Source of the DNA: Synechococcus sp. BO 8801 | Lineage (GTDB): Bacteria; Cyanobacteriota; Cyanobacteriia; PCC-6307; Cyanobiaceae | Direction: 5' to 3' | Assembly (NCBI RefSeq): GCF_002252675.1 | Contig: NZ_NQKY01000007.1 | Span: 62,001 to 126,000 of the forward strand | DNA: 64,000 nucleotides | Part shown: positions 21,525 to 30,100 of the stretch, piece after piece | Numbering within the stretch: the stretch's first letter is position 1 | Layout: every line of letters starts with the position of its first letter | The notes under the pieces: generated by a model | Told to the model about the DNA's origin: nothing | The model's database searches: none | The model's input: the letters and a program-made list of their open reading frames with translations, nothing else | Program-made: the position numbers and the translations under genes

Positions 21525-21842
21525 TCAGTCGAGGGGGCCGTTCACCAGACCGTTGAAGCCGAAGACGCGGCGGTCGCCGACGTAGGGCACCAGATGCACG
21601 TCCCGCTGGTCGCCGGGCTCGAAGCGGATGGCGGTGCCGGCGGGGATGTCGAGCCGCAGGCCGCGGGCCGCCTCGCGGTCGAATTCGAGGGCGCCGTTGG
21701 CTTCATAGAAGTGGAAGTGGGAACCCACCTGCACGGGCCTATCACCCCGGTTCGCCACCGACAGGGTGGTGACGGGACGGCCGACGTTGAGATCGATCGT
21801 GCCGGGCTCGGGGATCAGTTCGCCGGGGATCAGGGGGGGCAT
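21525..21842 (-). CDS. ureB: Urease subunit beta
   Basis: 105 residues, beginning [19 protein letters not shown], the usual opening of UreB. Conserved [15 protein letters not shown] and the C-terminal [17 protein letters not shown] are present. It is a structural subunit of the (alpha-beta-gamma)3 enzyme and has no catalytic residues of its own. It lies 13 bp after ureA and 6 bp before ureC, so the three are one operon. Confidence 0.97.
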   Translation of the reverse strand: MPPLIPGELIPEPGTIDLNVGRPVTTLSVANRGDRPVQVGSHFHFYEANGALEFDREAARGLRLDIPAGTAIRFEPGDQRDVHLVPYVGDRRVFGFNGLVNGPLD

Positions 21843-21855
21843 GGCGGGGTGGGGG

Positions 21856-22158
21856 TCAGCGGATCGGTTCGTGGAGGGTGACGAGCTTGGTGCCGTCGGG
21901 GAACATCGCCTCGATCTGCACCTCGGGAATCAGCTCGGGCACCCCCTCCATCACCTGATCCCGGCTCAGCCAGGTGGTGCCCTCCCGCATCAGCTCCGCC
22001 ACGCTGCGGCCGTCGCGGGCCCCTTCGATCACCTGGAAGCTGAGCCAGGCCACCGCCTCGGGATGGTTGAGCTTCAGGCCCCGGCCGAGTCGCCGCTCCG
22101 CCAGCAGGGCGGCGGTGACGATCAACAGCTTGTCTTTCTCCTGGGGGGTGAGGTTCAT
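21856..22158 (-). CDS. ureA: Urease subunit gamma
   Basis: 100 residues from the ATG at 22158 ([13 protein letters not shown]), the standard UreA start; the extra upstream ATG would add eight residues. Conserved [47 protein letters not shown] are present. It is the first gene of ureABC. The 78-bp leader before it contains an extended hairpin described separately. Confidence 0.97.
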   Translation of the reverse strand: MNLTPQEKDKLLIVTAALLAERRLGRGLKLNHPEAVAWLSFQVIEGARDGRSVAELMREGTTWLSRDQVMEGVPELIPEVQIEAMFPDGTKLVTLHEPIR

Positions 22159-22183
22159 GCAGGCTGCGCTGGCCGGCCCCACT

Positions 22184-22251
22184 CTCGCAGCGCTCCGGCA
22201 CCGGGTCAGGTTCAGAAGGAACGTTCGGTGCCCCGATCAGCGCCGCTGGAG
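22184..22251. other. Rod-like inverted-repeat structure in the ureA leader
   Basis: Nested complementary arms are visible: CTC/GAG with CAG/CTG, CGCT (22191-22194) with AGCG (22239-22242), GGCACCG (22197-22203) with CGGTGCC (22226-22232), and GTTC (22210-22213) with GAAC (22219-22222) around a 5-base loop. The result is a rod of about 68 nt filling most of the space between ureA and the serine hydrolase and reaching into the hydrolase 3' end. The plus-strand loop GGTCAGGTTCAGAAGGAAC resembles SRP RNA domain IV but lacks the AGCAGC side. It may be a leader RNA, a small RNA or a terminator. Confidence 0.4.
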
Positions 22252-23811
22252 CACCCCCTGGCCGTTGAGGTTGAGGTTGTCGATCCGCACCGCCGTGGCC
22301 CGGCCGTCGGCACCCACCGTGAAGCTGACGGCGCTGGGGCCGTAGGCGTTCTCGCCAGCGGGCTGATAGCGGAAGGTGTCGCCGCTCACCGGGGTGAGGG
22401 GGAAGGGGGTGAGGCGGGGTCCCAGCTGCAGCTCAAGGCCATCGCCGCGGCGCACCACGGCGATCGCGCCCACGTAGGCATTGGCGTAGCTGCCGGTGTA
22501 GGCGTCGGCGGGACGGGCCGGCAGGGGCCGGGCCGGGGTGACCACCGTGGGGTAGTCCTGCTGCTCCATGCCCCGGAACAGGGGGCGCAGGGCGGCGAGG
22601 TAGTCGCGTTTCACCGCTCCGGTGGTGGCCAGGTCGAGGAAGCTGAGGCTGAGGGCCTCCGGCACCCCCAGCGGCTGGCTGTTGGAGAGCACGACGATGC
22701 CGAGGGATTCCGCCGGCAGCAGGTAGACGGCCGTGGCGGCGCCGAGGTCGAAGGCGCCCGAATGGCCCAGCTGCACCGTGCCCCTGTCGGTGTAGCTCAC
22801 GTTCCAGCCCAGGCCATAGAAGCCGGCCCGATCCGTGGCCGGATCGCGGGGCGGCTGGCTGACGATCTGGGGCCTGTGGGTCTCGGCCAGGGCAGCGGCG
22901 TCCACCACCGCACGGCCATCGAGGCGGCCGCCGGCCAGCTGCAACCGCAGCCACTGGCCCAGGTCCCGCACGCTGGAGCTCACGCCGCCGGCGGGGGCCT
23001 GGGCATCGGCATCCCGCTGGTAGCGGGCCACCCAGCGGCCCCCCTCCGGCACGTGCAGGGAGGCGCGGTTGGCGGCGCCCGCGAAGTCGGCGTGGCGGGA
23101 GCTGGTGCGGGCCATGCCCAGGGGCCCGTAGAGCCGTTCGCTGGAGAGCTGCTCCCAGGGCCGGCCGACGGCGTTGGCGGCGGCCACGGCACCGGCGGTG
23201 AAGCCGAAGTTGGTGTAGGCGTAGTCGGCGCGGAAGCGGTTGCCGGTGGGCAGCAGCCGCAGCCGCTCCAGGATCGTGGCCCGATCGAAGCCCAGGTCCT
23301 CGAGGTGATCACCGGCGTGGTCCGGCAGGCCGCTGCGGTGGGACAGCAGGTCGCGGATGGTCACCAAGGGGGCGATGGCCGGCGGACCGATCCGGGCCAC
23401 CGGCAGGGTGCGCAGCACCGGGTCGTCCCAGCCCACGCGCCCGTCGCCCACCAGGCCGGCCACCACCGTGGCGGCGATCGGCTTCGAGAGCGACGCCAGC
23501 TGGAAGACGGTGTCGGCATCCACCGCACCGGGCTCGCCCACCCGCCGCACTCCGTAGCCCTTGAGGAACACCACCCGGTCGGCGTGCACCACCACGATCG
23601 CCAGGCCCGGGACACCGGTGCTGCGCTGCATCTCCGTGGCCAGGGCATCGAGCCGGGGCAGGGCGGCCGCCAGGCTTGCCGCCGTCACCTGGCGAGGCGG
23701 CGGCGGCGGGCCCGACGGCGCCTCGGCGCTGCGGGCGGCCCCCGGGAGCTGGAGCGCCAGACCCAGAACCAGGGCGGCCGCCCCTGGGCGGCGCAGGACG
23801 CTTGGGGCCAC
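22237..23811 (-). CDS. Secreted serine hydrolase, class C beta-lactamase / DD-peptidase fold
   Basis: 524 residues. A signal peptide (Leu/Ala-rich to about residue 28, ending ARSAEA) and a Pro-rich linker precede the hydrolase domain. Catalytic motifs are Ser107-x-x-Lys110 (SLSK), Tyr199-Thr-Asn201 (YTN) and GHSG near residue 355, the third box. The last 100 residues form a separate beta domain (YTGSYANAYVGAIAVVRRGDG), as in the DUF3471 tail of penicillin-binding-like esterases. It is probably periplasmic and acts on peptidoglycan peptides, esters or D-amino-acid peptides. True beta-lactamase activity is not implied. Confidence 0.87.
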   Translation of the reverse strand: MAPSVLRRPGAAALVLGLALQLPGAARSAEAPSGPPPPPRQVTAASLAAALPRLDALATEMQRSTGVPGLAIVVVHADRVVFLKGYGVRRVGEPGAVDADTVFQLASLSKPIAATVVAGLVGDGRVGWDDPVLRTLPVARIGPPAIAPLVTIRDLLSHRSGLPDHAGDHLEDLGFDRATILERLRLLPTGNRFRADYAYTNFGFTAGAVAAANAVGRPWEQLSSERLYGPLGMARTSSRHADFAGAANRASLHVPEGGRWVARYQRDADAQAPAGGVSSSVRDLGQWLRLQLAGGRLDGRAVVDAAALAETHRPQIVSQPPRDPATDRAGFYGLGWNVSYTDRGTVQLGHSGAFDLGAATAVYLLPAESLGIVVLSNSQPLGVPEALSLSFLDLATTGAVKRDYLAALRPLFRGMEQQDYPTVVTPARPLPARPADAYTGSYANAYVGAIAVVRRGDGLELQLGPRLTPFPLTPVSGDTFRYQPAGENAYGPSAVSFTVGADGRATAVRIDNLNLNGQGVLQRR

Positions 23812-23867
23812 GGCAGCGCCGGCAACTCGGGGAAAACTAGGCCTTGCCGTGGCGCCTGCCCCGGTGC

Positions 23868-25652
23868 TCAGAAGCCGCCGCCGCCGCCGCCACCATCCCC
23901 GCCGCCGGAGCTGCCGCTGGAGCTGCTGGAGCTGCTCGGTGACGACTGCATGGCGCCGCTGGTGGTGCTGAAGCAGTCCTCGAGGCTGCTGCCGAAATCC
24001 GTCAGATCGAAGTCACCGGTGCTGACGTACCAGCTTGGGGCCACTTCGAGGATCCCCTGGAAGGCTGCCGTCCACTGCCGGGTCAGACCCGCCACCATCG
24101 CGTAGGGCAGGAAGCGCTCGAACAGCTCCGGCGTCAGCACCACCCGCTCCAGCCGCGGCGCCTCCACCCGGCGCAGGAACTCCTGGAAGCCGAGGGTCTG
24201 GCGCAGCACCGCCGTGCCGCGGGTGGTGCGGCTGGGCATGATCCAGGCGAACACGCCCACCAGCACCACCGTCAGCCCCAGGGAGCCGAAGGTCAGCCAC
24301 GGGTGCGCCTCCCCCTGCAGCCGCACGATGTCGTGGGGCAGCAGCGCCGAGGCGAGCACGAACAGACCCGCCGCCAGTCCCAGCCCGCCGAAGAAGGTGA
24401 GGGCCCGCACGGTGCCGGGCCAGCGCCGGAAGAACCGCTCCGCCAGCACCGCCTGCTTCACCAGGCGCTCGAAACCGGGCACATGCACGTAGTAATGGTC
24501 GCGGAGCTGGTCGGTGCTGACCGTGTCCCCCGCCATGCCAAAGGGGAAGAGCGTCTCGATCAGGTAGGCCTCATGGGGCAGCAGCGCCGACCGCTGGTCC
24601 GGCTCGCCCAGCAGGGTGAACACGTAGCGCTTGCCCAGATTCAGGAACAGCAGCTTCCGCTGGTCCTGTTCGATGCGCAGCTGGCCCTTCACCGCCAGCG
24701 CCACCAGGGTGGCCGAAAGGGCGGTTCCGCTCACCTGCTCCGCCACCAGGCTGCCCAGCACCGCCGGCGGCAGCCCCTCAGGGGGTTCGTAGGCCACCGG
24801 CACCGCGCCGACGGCCGGATCCCGTCCGATGCGCCACCAGAGCGGGCCCAGCACGCCGGCGCACAGCAGGGGCAGCAGCAGGGCCAGCCGCCCCTGCCAC
24901 CAGCCGATCAGCTGGGCCAGGGCCGAGGGCGGTGGCACCAGCCCCTTGGCGAAGCCCACCGCCAGGGTGAAGCCCTCGCCGGGCTCCAGCCGCCGGGTCG
25001 TGGTGCTGGCGACCGTGTCGGTGCCGATCGTCAGGCTGGCGTTGCGCTCCTTGGCACCACGGGGCCCGGTGTACACCGCGGCATGCAGCCCGGACACCCC
25101 CGACGGCAGCCGCACCAGGGCCGAGGCCCGCTCGATCGGCACCTCCCAGGCGTTGCCGGTGACGTTCCAGTTGAACTCGTCGTGGTCCGGATAGAAGCGC
25201 AGGCCCCGCTTCAGCCGGTAGCTGATCACGGCCGTGCGGCTGGCGTTCTCGGCGCCCGGGATCCAGATCTTCAGTTTCAGGTCGGAGCCTGGGTGGCTGC
25301 TCTCGTAGCGGTAGGGCCGGCCCTCGGGGTCGGTGACCGCGAGCAGCCGCAGCCCGAGGGGTTCCAGCCCGCCGGGCCGCCTGGCCAGCAGGGGGATCTG
25401 GCGCACCAGGCCGTTCCAGGAGCCGTCGAAGCGGGCGGTGATGGTTTCGCTCACCTGCACGGCGCCGGTGGGCTCCACCACCGCCTGCATCTGGAAATCG
25501 GTGAGCGTCAGCTGGCGCTCGGCGGCGCTGAGCGCAGCGCCGGCCCCCCAGGGGGCCAGGAGCAGCAGCGTCAGGGCCAGGCTGAGCAGCCCCCCCAGCC
25601 CCCAGCGCCAGCGGCGCCGCAACCGCCGGGCGACCGGAGGGCCCTCAGCCAT
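23868..25652 (-). CDS. DUF2207 family membrane protein
   Basis: About 594 residues from the ATG at 25652, whose first bases overlap the lemA stop. After a cytoplasmic Arg-rich start and one membrane segment (LLSLALTLLLLAPWG) comes an extracytoplasmic beta domain (YRLKRGLRFYPDHDEFNWNVTG is its core, in two conserved parts). Further membrane segments follow near residue 270 and residues 430-490, then a cytoplasmic region. The extreme C-terminus is low-complexity Ser then Gly and ends in Phe, typical of this family. The function is unknown; LemA-DUF2207 pairs are common across bacteria. Confidence 0.85.
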   Translation of the reverse strand: MAEGPPVARRLRRRWRWGLGGLLSLALTLLLLAPWGAGAALSAAERQLTLTDFQMQAVVEPTGAVQVSETITARFDGSWNGLVRQIPLLARRPGGLEPLGLRLLAVTDPEGRPYRYESSHPGSDLKLKIWIPGAENASRTAVISYRLKRGLRFYPDHDEFNWNVTGNAWEVPIERASALVRLPSGVSGLHAAVYTGPRGAKERNASLTIGTDTVASTTTRRLEPGEGFTLAVGFAKGLVPPPSALAQLIGWWQGRLALLLPLLCAGVLGPLWWRIGRDPAVGAVPVAYEPPEGLPPAVLGSLVAEQVSGTALSATLVALAVKGQLRIEQDQRKLLFLNLGKRYVFTLLGEPDQRSALLPHEAYLIETLFPFGMAGDTVSTDQLRDHYYVHVPGFERLVKQAVLAERFFRRWPGTVRALTFFGGLGLAAGLFVLASALLPHDIVRLQGEAHPWLTFGSLGLTVVLVGVFAWIMPSRTTRGTAVLRQTLGFQEFLRRVEAPRLERVVLTPELFERFLPYAMVAGLTRQWTAAFQGILEVAPSWYVSTGDFDLTDFGSSLEDCFSTTSGAMQSSPSSSSSSSGSSGGGDGGGGGGGF

Positions 25653-26196
25653 CGAAGCGGACGGCGGGAACCGCCGCTTCGGCCGGGTTCTCCAGCTCGA
25701 AATAGGTGCGCGGGCGGATCGCGAAGCCACCGGCCACCAGGTTGGAGGGGAACTGCACGATCGCCGTGTTCAGGTCCCGCACCACGGCGTTGTAGTAGCG
25801 ACGGGCGCTCTGGAGGGTTTCTTCGATCTGGCTGAGGTTGGTCTGCAGGGTCTGGAAGCTCTCCACCGCCCGCAGGGCCGGGTAGGCCTCCGCCAGGGCG
25901 AACAGCTGGCCGAGCGACACCCCGAGGGCCTGCTCCGCCTGCTGCTGCTCCCGGGGCCCCCGGGCCGCCACGGCAGCGTTACGGGCTTCGATCACGGTCC
26001 GGAAGCTTTCCTTTTCGTGGCTGGCGTAACCCCGCACCGTCTCCACCAGGTTGGGGATCAGGTCGTGGCGCCGCTTGAGCTGCACGTCGATGTCGGCCCA
26101 GGCGTTGTCGGCCAGCACCTGCAGCTGGGCCAGGCGGTTGTACATCAGGATCAACCCGACGGCGGCGACCGCCACCAGGATCAGCAGCAGCAGCAT
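25645..26196 (-). CDS. LemA family membrane-anchored protein
   Basis: 183 residues from the ATG at 26196, giving the classic form: one N-terminal membrane helix (MLLLLILVAVAAVGLILMY) and then a long helical bundle. Conserved NAWADIDVQLKRRHDLIPNL, VRGYASHEKESF and RRYYNAVVRDLN are present. Longer in-frame starts reach back through a duplicated sequence and look unnatural. The role is unknown; it is translationally coupled to the DUF2207 gene (8-bp overlap). Confidence 0.9.
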   Translation of the reverse strand: MLLLLILVAVAAVGLILMYNRLAQLQVLADNAWADIDVQLKRRHDLIPNLVETVRGYASHEKESFRTVIEARNAAVAARGPREQQQAEQALGVSLGQLFALAEAYPALRAVESFQTLQTNLSQIEETLQSARRYYNAVVRDLNTAIVQFPSNLVAGGFAIRPRTYFELENPAEAAVPAVRFDG

Positions 26197-26278
26197 CGGC
26201 CCAGGGGTCGGATGGGTTTCAAGCCTAGGGGCGGTGTCCGGCTGGGCCATCCGCGGGCCTGCGCTCAGGGCTTTCGGC

Positions 26279-26316
26279 AGCTCATGTCCTGAGGAAAGCT
26301 CATGTCCTGAGGACAT
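26279..26316. repeat. 17-bp tandem duplication ending in a perfect dyad
   Basis: AGCTCATGTCCTGAGGA occurs at 26279-26295 and again at 26297-26313, one base apart. The second copy plus three bases forms the dyad ATGTCCT-G-AGGACAT (26302-26316). It spans the stop codon of the TauE-type gene and the space before lemA. It may be a replication-slippage duplication or a small operator. Confidence 0.8.
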
Positions 26317-27076
26317 AGATCAGCGCCACCACAACGCCCACCACCACCACAACGGTGCGCAGCGTGGCGGGCTGGATCCGGGACGCCAGCCGCCCCCCCA
26401 GCGCCCCGCCGAGGATGGCCCCGATGGCCATCACCGCCGCAAGAGCCCAGGCCACCTGGCCGGAGAACAGGAAGAAGGCGGCGGCGGTGAGGTTGGTGGC
26501 GAAGGCCACCGCCTGCTTCAGCCCGTTGAGGCGGGTGAGGCTGTCCTCGAGCGTGAGGGCCAGCACCGCCAGCACGATCACGCTCAGCCCGCCGCCGAAG
26601 AAGCCCCCGTAGATGGCCGCCAGGAACACCGGCGGCACGGCCCAGAGTTCCGAGGGGGGGCGGCCGCGGCGCTCGGAGCGGCGCTGCACCCAGCGGCGCA
26701 CGGGCTCCTGCACCGCCAGCAGCCCGGAGGCGAACAGGATCAGGAACGGCACCAGCTGGGTGAACAGCCGCTCGCCGGTCTGCAGCAGCAGCAGGCCGCC
26801 AAGAAGGCCGCCGGCGGCGCCGGCCGGCAGCAGCAGCCACAGGCGTCGCCGCTGGCCCTCCAGGTCCTGGCGCTGGGCCACGGTGGCACCCAGGTAGCCG
26901 GGCGCCAGGGCCACGGTGTTGGTGATGTTGGCCATCACCGCCGGCAGGCCGATGGCCGTGAGGGCAGGAAAGCTGATCAGCGACCCCCCGCCGGCCAGGG
27001 CGTTGATCAGGCCGGCGGCGATGGCCGCCAGGCCCGCCACGGTCGCCTGGATCACGAAGGGCAGGGGGTCCGTCAT
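26300..27076 (-). CDS. TauE/SafE-family sulfite/organic anion exporter-like permease
   Basis: 258 residues with about eight hydrophobic segments. The two family repeats are visible: [25 protein letters not shown] in the first half (conserved LAGGGSLI and P) and [20 protein letters not shown] in the second, both with Gly-rich turns. Such proteins move sulfite, sulfonates or similar anions across the cytoplasmic membrane. The substrate here is unknown. The stop codon lies in the duplicated sequence before lemA. Confidence 0.88.
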   Translation of the reverse strand: MTDPLPFVIQATVAGLAAIAAGLINALAGGGSLISFPALTAIGLPAVMANITNTVALAPGYLGATVAQRQDLEGQRRRLWLLLPAGAAGGLLGGLLLLQTGERLFTQLVPFLILFASGLLAVQEPVRRWVQRRSERRGRPPSELWAVPPVFLAAIYGGFFGGGLSVIVLAVLALTLEDSLTRLNGLKQAVAFATNLTAAAFFLFSGQVAWALAAVMAIGAILGGALGGRLASRIQPATLRTVVVVVGVVVALIYVLRT

Positions 27077-27109
27077 CGCGGCTGGGAGGGTGGACGGCCC
27101 CGCGGCCGC

Positions 27110-27793
27110 TCAGGGCTGGTCGATCCCATAGGGCTCCCCATCCGCCGGCAGGGTCACCCCCAGCCGCTGCCGCCACTCCGCCACCGGCAGCTCCCAGCCC
27201 TCCTCCCAGCGGACCGTGGCGAAGGGACGGGCGGTGAAGCCGATCGTGGTGCCGTGGCTGATCGACCGGCTCAGGGTCTGGTAGCCGTCGAGCTTGAAGC
27301 GGAAGCCGGCGATCTGGGCCGCGTGCGTGAGGCTCACGTAGGCGGGGAAGCCGATCTGGGTGGCGGTGATGGCCAGCACGCCGTTCTCCCCCACCGGCGT
27401 CGTGCCGAAACCACTGACCACATGGTGGATGTCATGGGTGGTGGCGATCCGCTGGGTGAGCCAGCGGCCCTCCGTGTCGACGGGGCGGGGGCGGAAGAAC
27501 TCGGGGTCGTAGTTGAAGCGGCGGATCAGGGCGGCGTAGGTGCGGCCCAGGCTCCCCTCCGGCAGCGTCTCGAGCCGCTCCAGATCCGGTTGCAGGGGCG
27601 GATAGCGCTCGTCCATCATCTCTGCCCCGCCCGGCAGGGCCCGGAAACGGGCGATGCAGGCCTCCATCTGGGGCGTGTCCAGGAAGCTGTCCACCAGATC
27701 GGCGATCCGGGCCAGGTCCCCCTGGCTACGGCCCACGGCGATCAGCTGGCGCGCCTGGCCCAGGGCCTGCAAGGAGAGCTGGAAGCGATGCAT
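27110..27793 (-). CDS. Coq4-like protein
   Basis: 227 residues. The metal-site motif HDxxHx11E of COQ4 is complete: HDIHH at about residue 126, then 11 residues and Glu (VVSGFGTTPVGE). Flanking WLTQRIATTHDIHHV and a long helical C-terminal part fit the fold. In eukaryotes and proteobacteria COQ4 acts in ubiquinone synthesis at ring carbon C1. Cyanobacteria make plastoquinone, not ubiquinone, so the substrate must differ or be a related quinone or phenol. It sits between the TauE-type gene and ureD with ordinary spacing. Confidence 0.82.
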   Translation of the reverse strand: MHRFQLSLQALGQARQLIAVGRSQGDLARIADLVDSFLDTPQMEACIARFRALPGGAEMMDERYPPLQPDLERLETLPEGSLGRTYAALIRRFNYDPEFFRPRPVDTEGRWLTQRIATTHDIHHVVSGFGTTPVGENGVLAITATQIGFPAYVSLTHAAQIAGFRFKLDGYQTLSRSISHGTTIGFTARPFATVRWEEGWELPVAEWRQRLGVTLPADGEPYGIDQP

Positions 27794-27846
27794 CGGTGGG
27801 CTGCGCCTGGGCCGAACCTAGGCCCGCTGTTGCGCCTGGCCGGGGG

Positions 27847-28761
27847 TCACCAGCTGCGGGCCGGGAACGGCAGCGGCGGTTCCAGATCGAGCGGCTGCTC
27901 CTGGAACGGCCAGACCCGGGGCAGCACCGGAGCCGCCAGGCCCCGCTCCGCCCGGATCCGGGCCCAGATGCGCGTGAACCAGAAGCGGGCCGCCTGGGTG
28001 GAGCGGCCCCGGTAGCGGGCCACCAGGCCCCGTTCCAGCCGGCCGCAGGCCATCGCCCCCTCCAGACCATGCCGCTCGGCGCGGCAGGCCTCCAGCAGGG
28101 ACTCGCCCACCGGCGCCGGGGCGGCCCACACCAGGCTGGCGAACACCGGCTGGCCCCCCAGGCCGTGGGGGCTCTCCAGGCTGGCGCCGCCCAGCTCCAG
28201 CCGGTCCACCAGCTCCCACTGGCCCTGCCGCCGGATCTCCAGCAGCGAGCGCCAGCGGCCGGATCCGAGCGTCTCGCCATCGGCGCTGCGCCCCAGCCGC
28301 ACCACCTCCGCCCCCAGCCAGCTGGCCCCGTCGGCCAGCTCCACCCGGCAGGTCTGCTGGAACAGGCCATCCCGGAAGACCACCAGCTCCTGGGGCAGCC
28401 ACTCCAGGTCGGCCCCCGCGGCAAGGCGGAAGTCGAGGGTCTGAAAGGTCCAACTGCCGGCGGGGACCCGCCGGGAGCGGCCCACGGTTCCGTAGACCTT
28501 CTGGGCCGCCACGCTGGTGATCAGGGCCCGGCTGCCGGCGCCGAGGTCGGCCTCGATGGCCAGCTCATCCCCCCCCACCAGGCCGCCGCCGGTGTGCAGC
28601 AGGGGCAGTTGACAGCGGCCATCGGCGGCGGCGAAGGCCCGCTGGATCTTCAGCGGCGCCGTCGCTCCGCCTTGGTGCCGGGTGGCACCGTCCGCGCCGC
28701 CGGTGGTCTCGAAGCGAAGCCGGGCCTGGGCTCTCCAGGGGGCGGGAGCGGTGAGCTGCAT
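27847..28761 (-). CDS. ureD: Urease accessory protein UreD
   Basis: 304 residues from the ATG at 28761 (MQLTAPAPWRAQARLRF). Conserved blocks are HTGGGLVGGDELAIEADLG, the segment TSVAAQKVYGTVGR and DLEWLPQELVVFRDG. UreD binds apo-urease and, with UreF and UreG, forms the nickel-insertion complex. It is divergent from ureE across 110 bp, which must carry both promoters. Confidence 0.95.
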   Translation of the reverse strand: MQLTAPAPWRAQARLRFETTGGADGATRHQGGATAPLKIQRAFAAADGRCQLPLLHTGGGLVGGDELAIEADLGAGSRALITSVAAQKVYGTVGRSRRVPAGSWTFQTLDFRLAAGADLEWLPQELVVFRDGLFQQTCRVELADGASWLGAEVVRLGRSADGETLGSGRWRSLLEIRRQGQWELVDRLELGGASLESPHGLGGQPVFASLVWAAPAPVGESLLEACRAERHGLEGAMACGRLERGLVARYRGRSTQAARFWFTRIWARIRAERGLAAPVLPRVWPFQEQPLDLEPPLPFPARSW

Positions 28762-28871
28762 GGCGGTGATCGTGGGACCCCGGGGGCCTGGATTTGGTAG
28801 CGCCCGACACAGGGCCGCCGGCCAACGGCTGGCCAGGCTGCCCGAACCACCCTCCCCCGCTGGCCCGCTCG

Positions 28872-29420
28872 ATGCCCGGCCCCACGGTTCCCCACACCAC
28901 GACTCCAGACGCCACGGCTTCCCTGGTGCTGGTGCGGCACCTGCGTCATGGGGAGGTCCCGGGCCCGGAGCCAGGGCCGGATCCGCCGCTGCGGTTGCCG
29001 CTCCGGGCCGACGAGCGCACGAGCCTGCGGGGCCATCGCCGCAGCGCCTGTGGGCGGGACCTCCTGCTGCAGCTGCCCCGGGGCGCGGCCCTGGAGCCGG
29101 GCGACCGGCTGGCACCGGAGAGCGGTGGGCCCCTGGTGGTGGTGGAGGCCGCCGATGAACCGCTGATGGTGGTGCGGGCCGCCGACCCCCTGGCCCTGCT
29201 GCAGGCGGCCTATCACCTGGGCAACCGCCACGTGGCGATGGAGCTGCACCGGGACGAGCTGCGCCTGGGGGTCGACAGCGTGCTCGAGGATCTGCTGCGG
29301 CATCGGGGGCTGACCGTGGAGCGGATCACCGGGCCGTTTCTGCCCGAAGCCGGGGCCTACGAAGGGTCCGGTCACGCCCACCAGCACGATCATGGCCATC
29401 ACGGCCATTCCCACCCATGA
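28872..29420 (+). CDS. ureE: Urease accessory protein UreE (nickel metallochaperone)
   Basis: About 182 residues from the ATG at 28872; a longer in-frame start would add a Pro-rich leader. Conserved RTSLRGHRRSACGRDLLLQLPRG is the UreE N-terminal domain, here in two adjoining blocks, and HLGNRHVAMEL carries the conserved nickel-binding His. The C-terminal tail HAHQHDHGHHGHSHP is a His-rich nickel store. It delivers nickel to UreG. The stop overlaps the ureF start by 4 bp. Confidence 0.94.
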   Translation: MPGPTVPHTTTPDATASLVLVRHLRHGEVPGPEPGPDPPLRLPLRADERTSLRGHRRSACGRDLLLQLPRGAALEPGDRLAPESGGPLVVVEAADEPLMVVRAADPLALLQAAYHLGNRHVAMELHRDELRLGVDSVLEDLLRHRGLTVERITGPFLPEAGAYEGSGHAHQHDHGHHGHSHP

Positions 29421-30100
29421 GCATCGCCCGGCTGCGACTGTTTCAGCTCGTCAGTCCCGCCTTGCCGGTGGGGGCGTTCAGCTATTCCGAAGGCCTGGAG
29501 GTGCTCGTCCAGGCCGGTGAGCTGGGCGATGCCGAGGACGTGGCCCACTGGCTGGAGGCGGAGCTGGCCCGGGGGGCGCTGGCGATCGAGGCCGCCAGCC
29601 TGAACCGGCTGATGCAGGCGCTCACCCGATGGCGTGAGTTCCCGGAGGGACCGGCCCGCCAGGAGGTGCTGGAGCTGGACGGCTGGCTGCTGGCCCAGCG
29701 GGAGGCGGCCGAGGTGCGGGCCCAGCAGCGCCAGATGGGCCGTTCCCTGCTGCAGCTGCTGGCCGACCTGGCCCTGCCCCTGCCTGGGGACCCATCCCAG
29801 CGCCTGGCCTGGCCAGCCGCCTGGGCCTGGGCCGGGGTGGCCCTGGCCATCGCGCCCGAGGAGGTGGTCGAGGCCTACCTCTACGGCTGGATCGCCACCC
29901 AGCTCAGCGCCGCCGTGCGCCTCGTTCCCCTGGGCCCCACCGAAGCCCAGCGGCTGCAGCTGGCCCTGGCGCCCGCCATCGCCGCCCGGGCGGCGGAGCT
30001 GGTGGCGGCCGATCCCGAGGCCCTCTGGAACGGGGGTGTGGGGGCGGGACTGGCCCAGCTGGGTCATGGTGAGCTGTATTCCCGGTTGTTCCGCAGCTGA
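29417..30100 (+). CDS. ureF: Urease accessory protein UreF
   Basis: 227 residues, opening with LFQLVSPALPVGAFSYSEGLE, the signature of UreF (given here as LVSPALPVGAFSYS). It is mainly helical. Conserved PEEVVEAYLYGWIATQLSAAVRLVPLG spans two blocks. UreF bridges UreD and UreG and gates nickel insertion. Its ATG overlaps the ureE stop (ATGA), and its own stop shares a base with the next ATG (TGATG). Confidence 0.95.
   Translation: MSIARLRLFQLVSPALPVGAFSYSEGLEVLVQAGELGDAEDVAHWLEAELARGALAIEAASLNRLMQALTRWREFPEGPARQEVLELDGWLLAQREAAEVRAQQRQMGRSLLQLLADLALPLPGDPSQRLAWPAAWAWAGVALAIAPEEVVEAYLYGWIATQLSAAVRLVPLGPTEAQRLQLALAPAIAARAAELVAADPEALWNGGVGAGLAQLGHGELYSRLFRS

Noticed and set aside
22165-22240. 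TPP riboswitch before ureA on the minus strand
   Set aside because: TGAACCTGACCCGG...GCCGG recalls the TPP core, but the essential ATAAT bulge and CTGAGA are missing, and urease is not a thiamine gene.
22165-22260. Signal recognition particle RNA on the plus strand
   Set aside because: GTCAGG and AGAAGGA resemble domain IV, but the opposite side reads ACGTTC instead of the near-invariant AGCAGC, and the element runs into a coding gene. A covariance search would decide.
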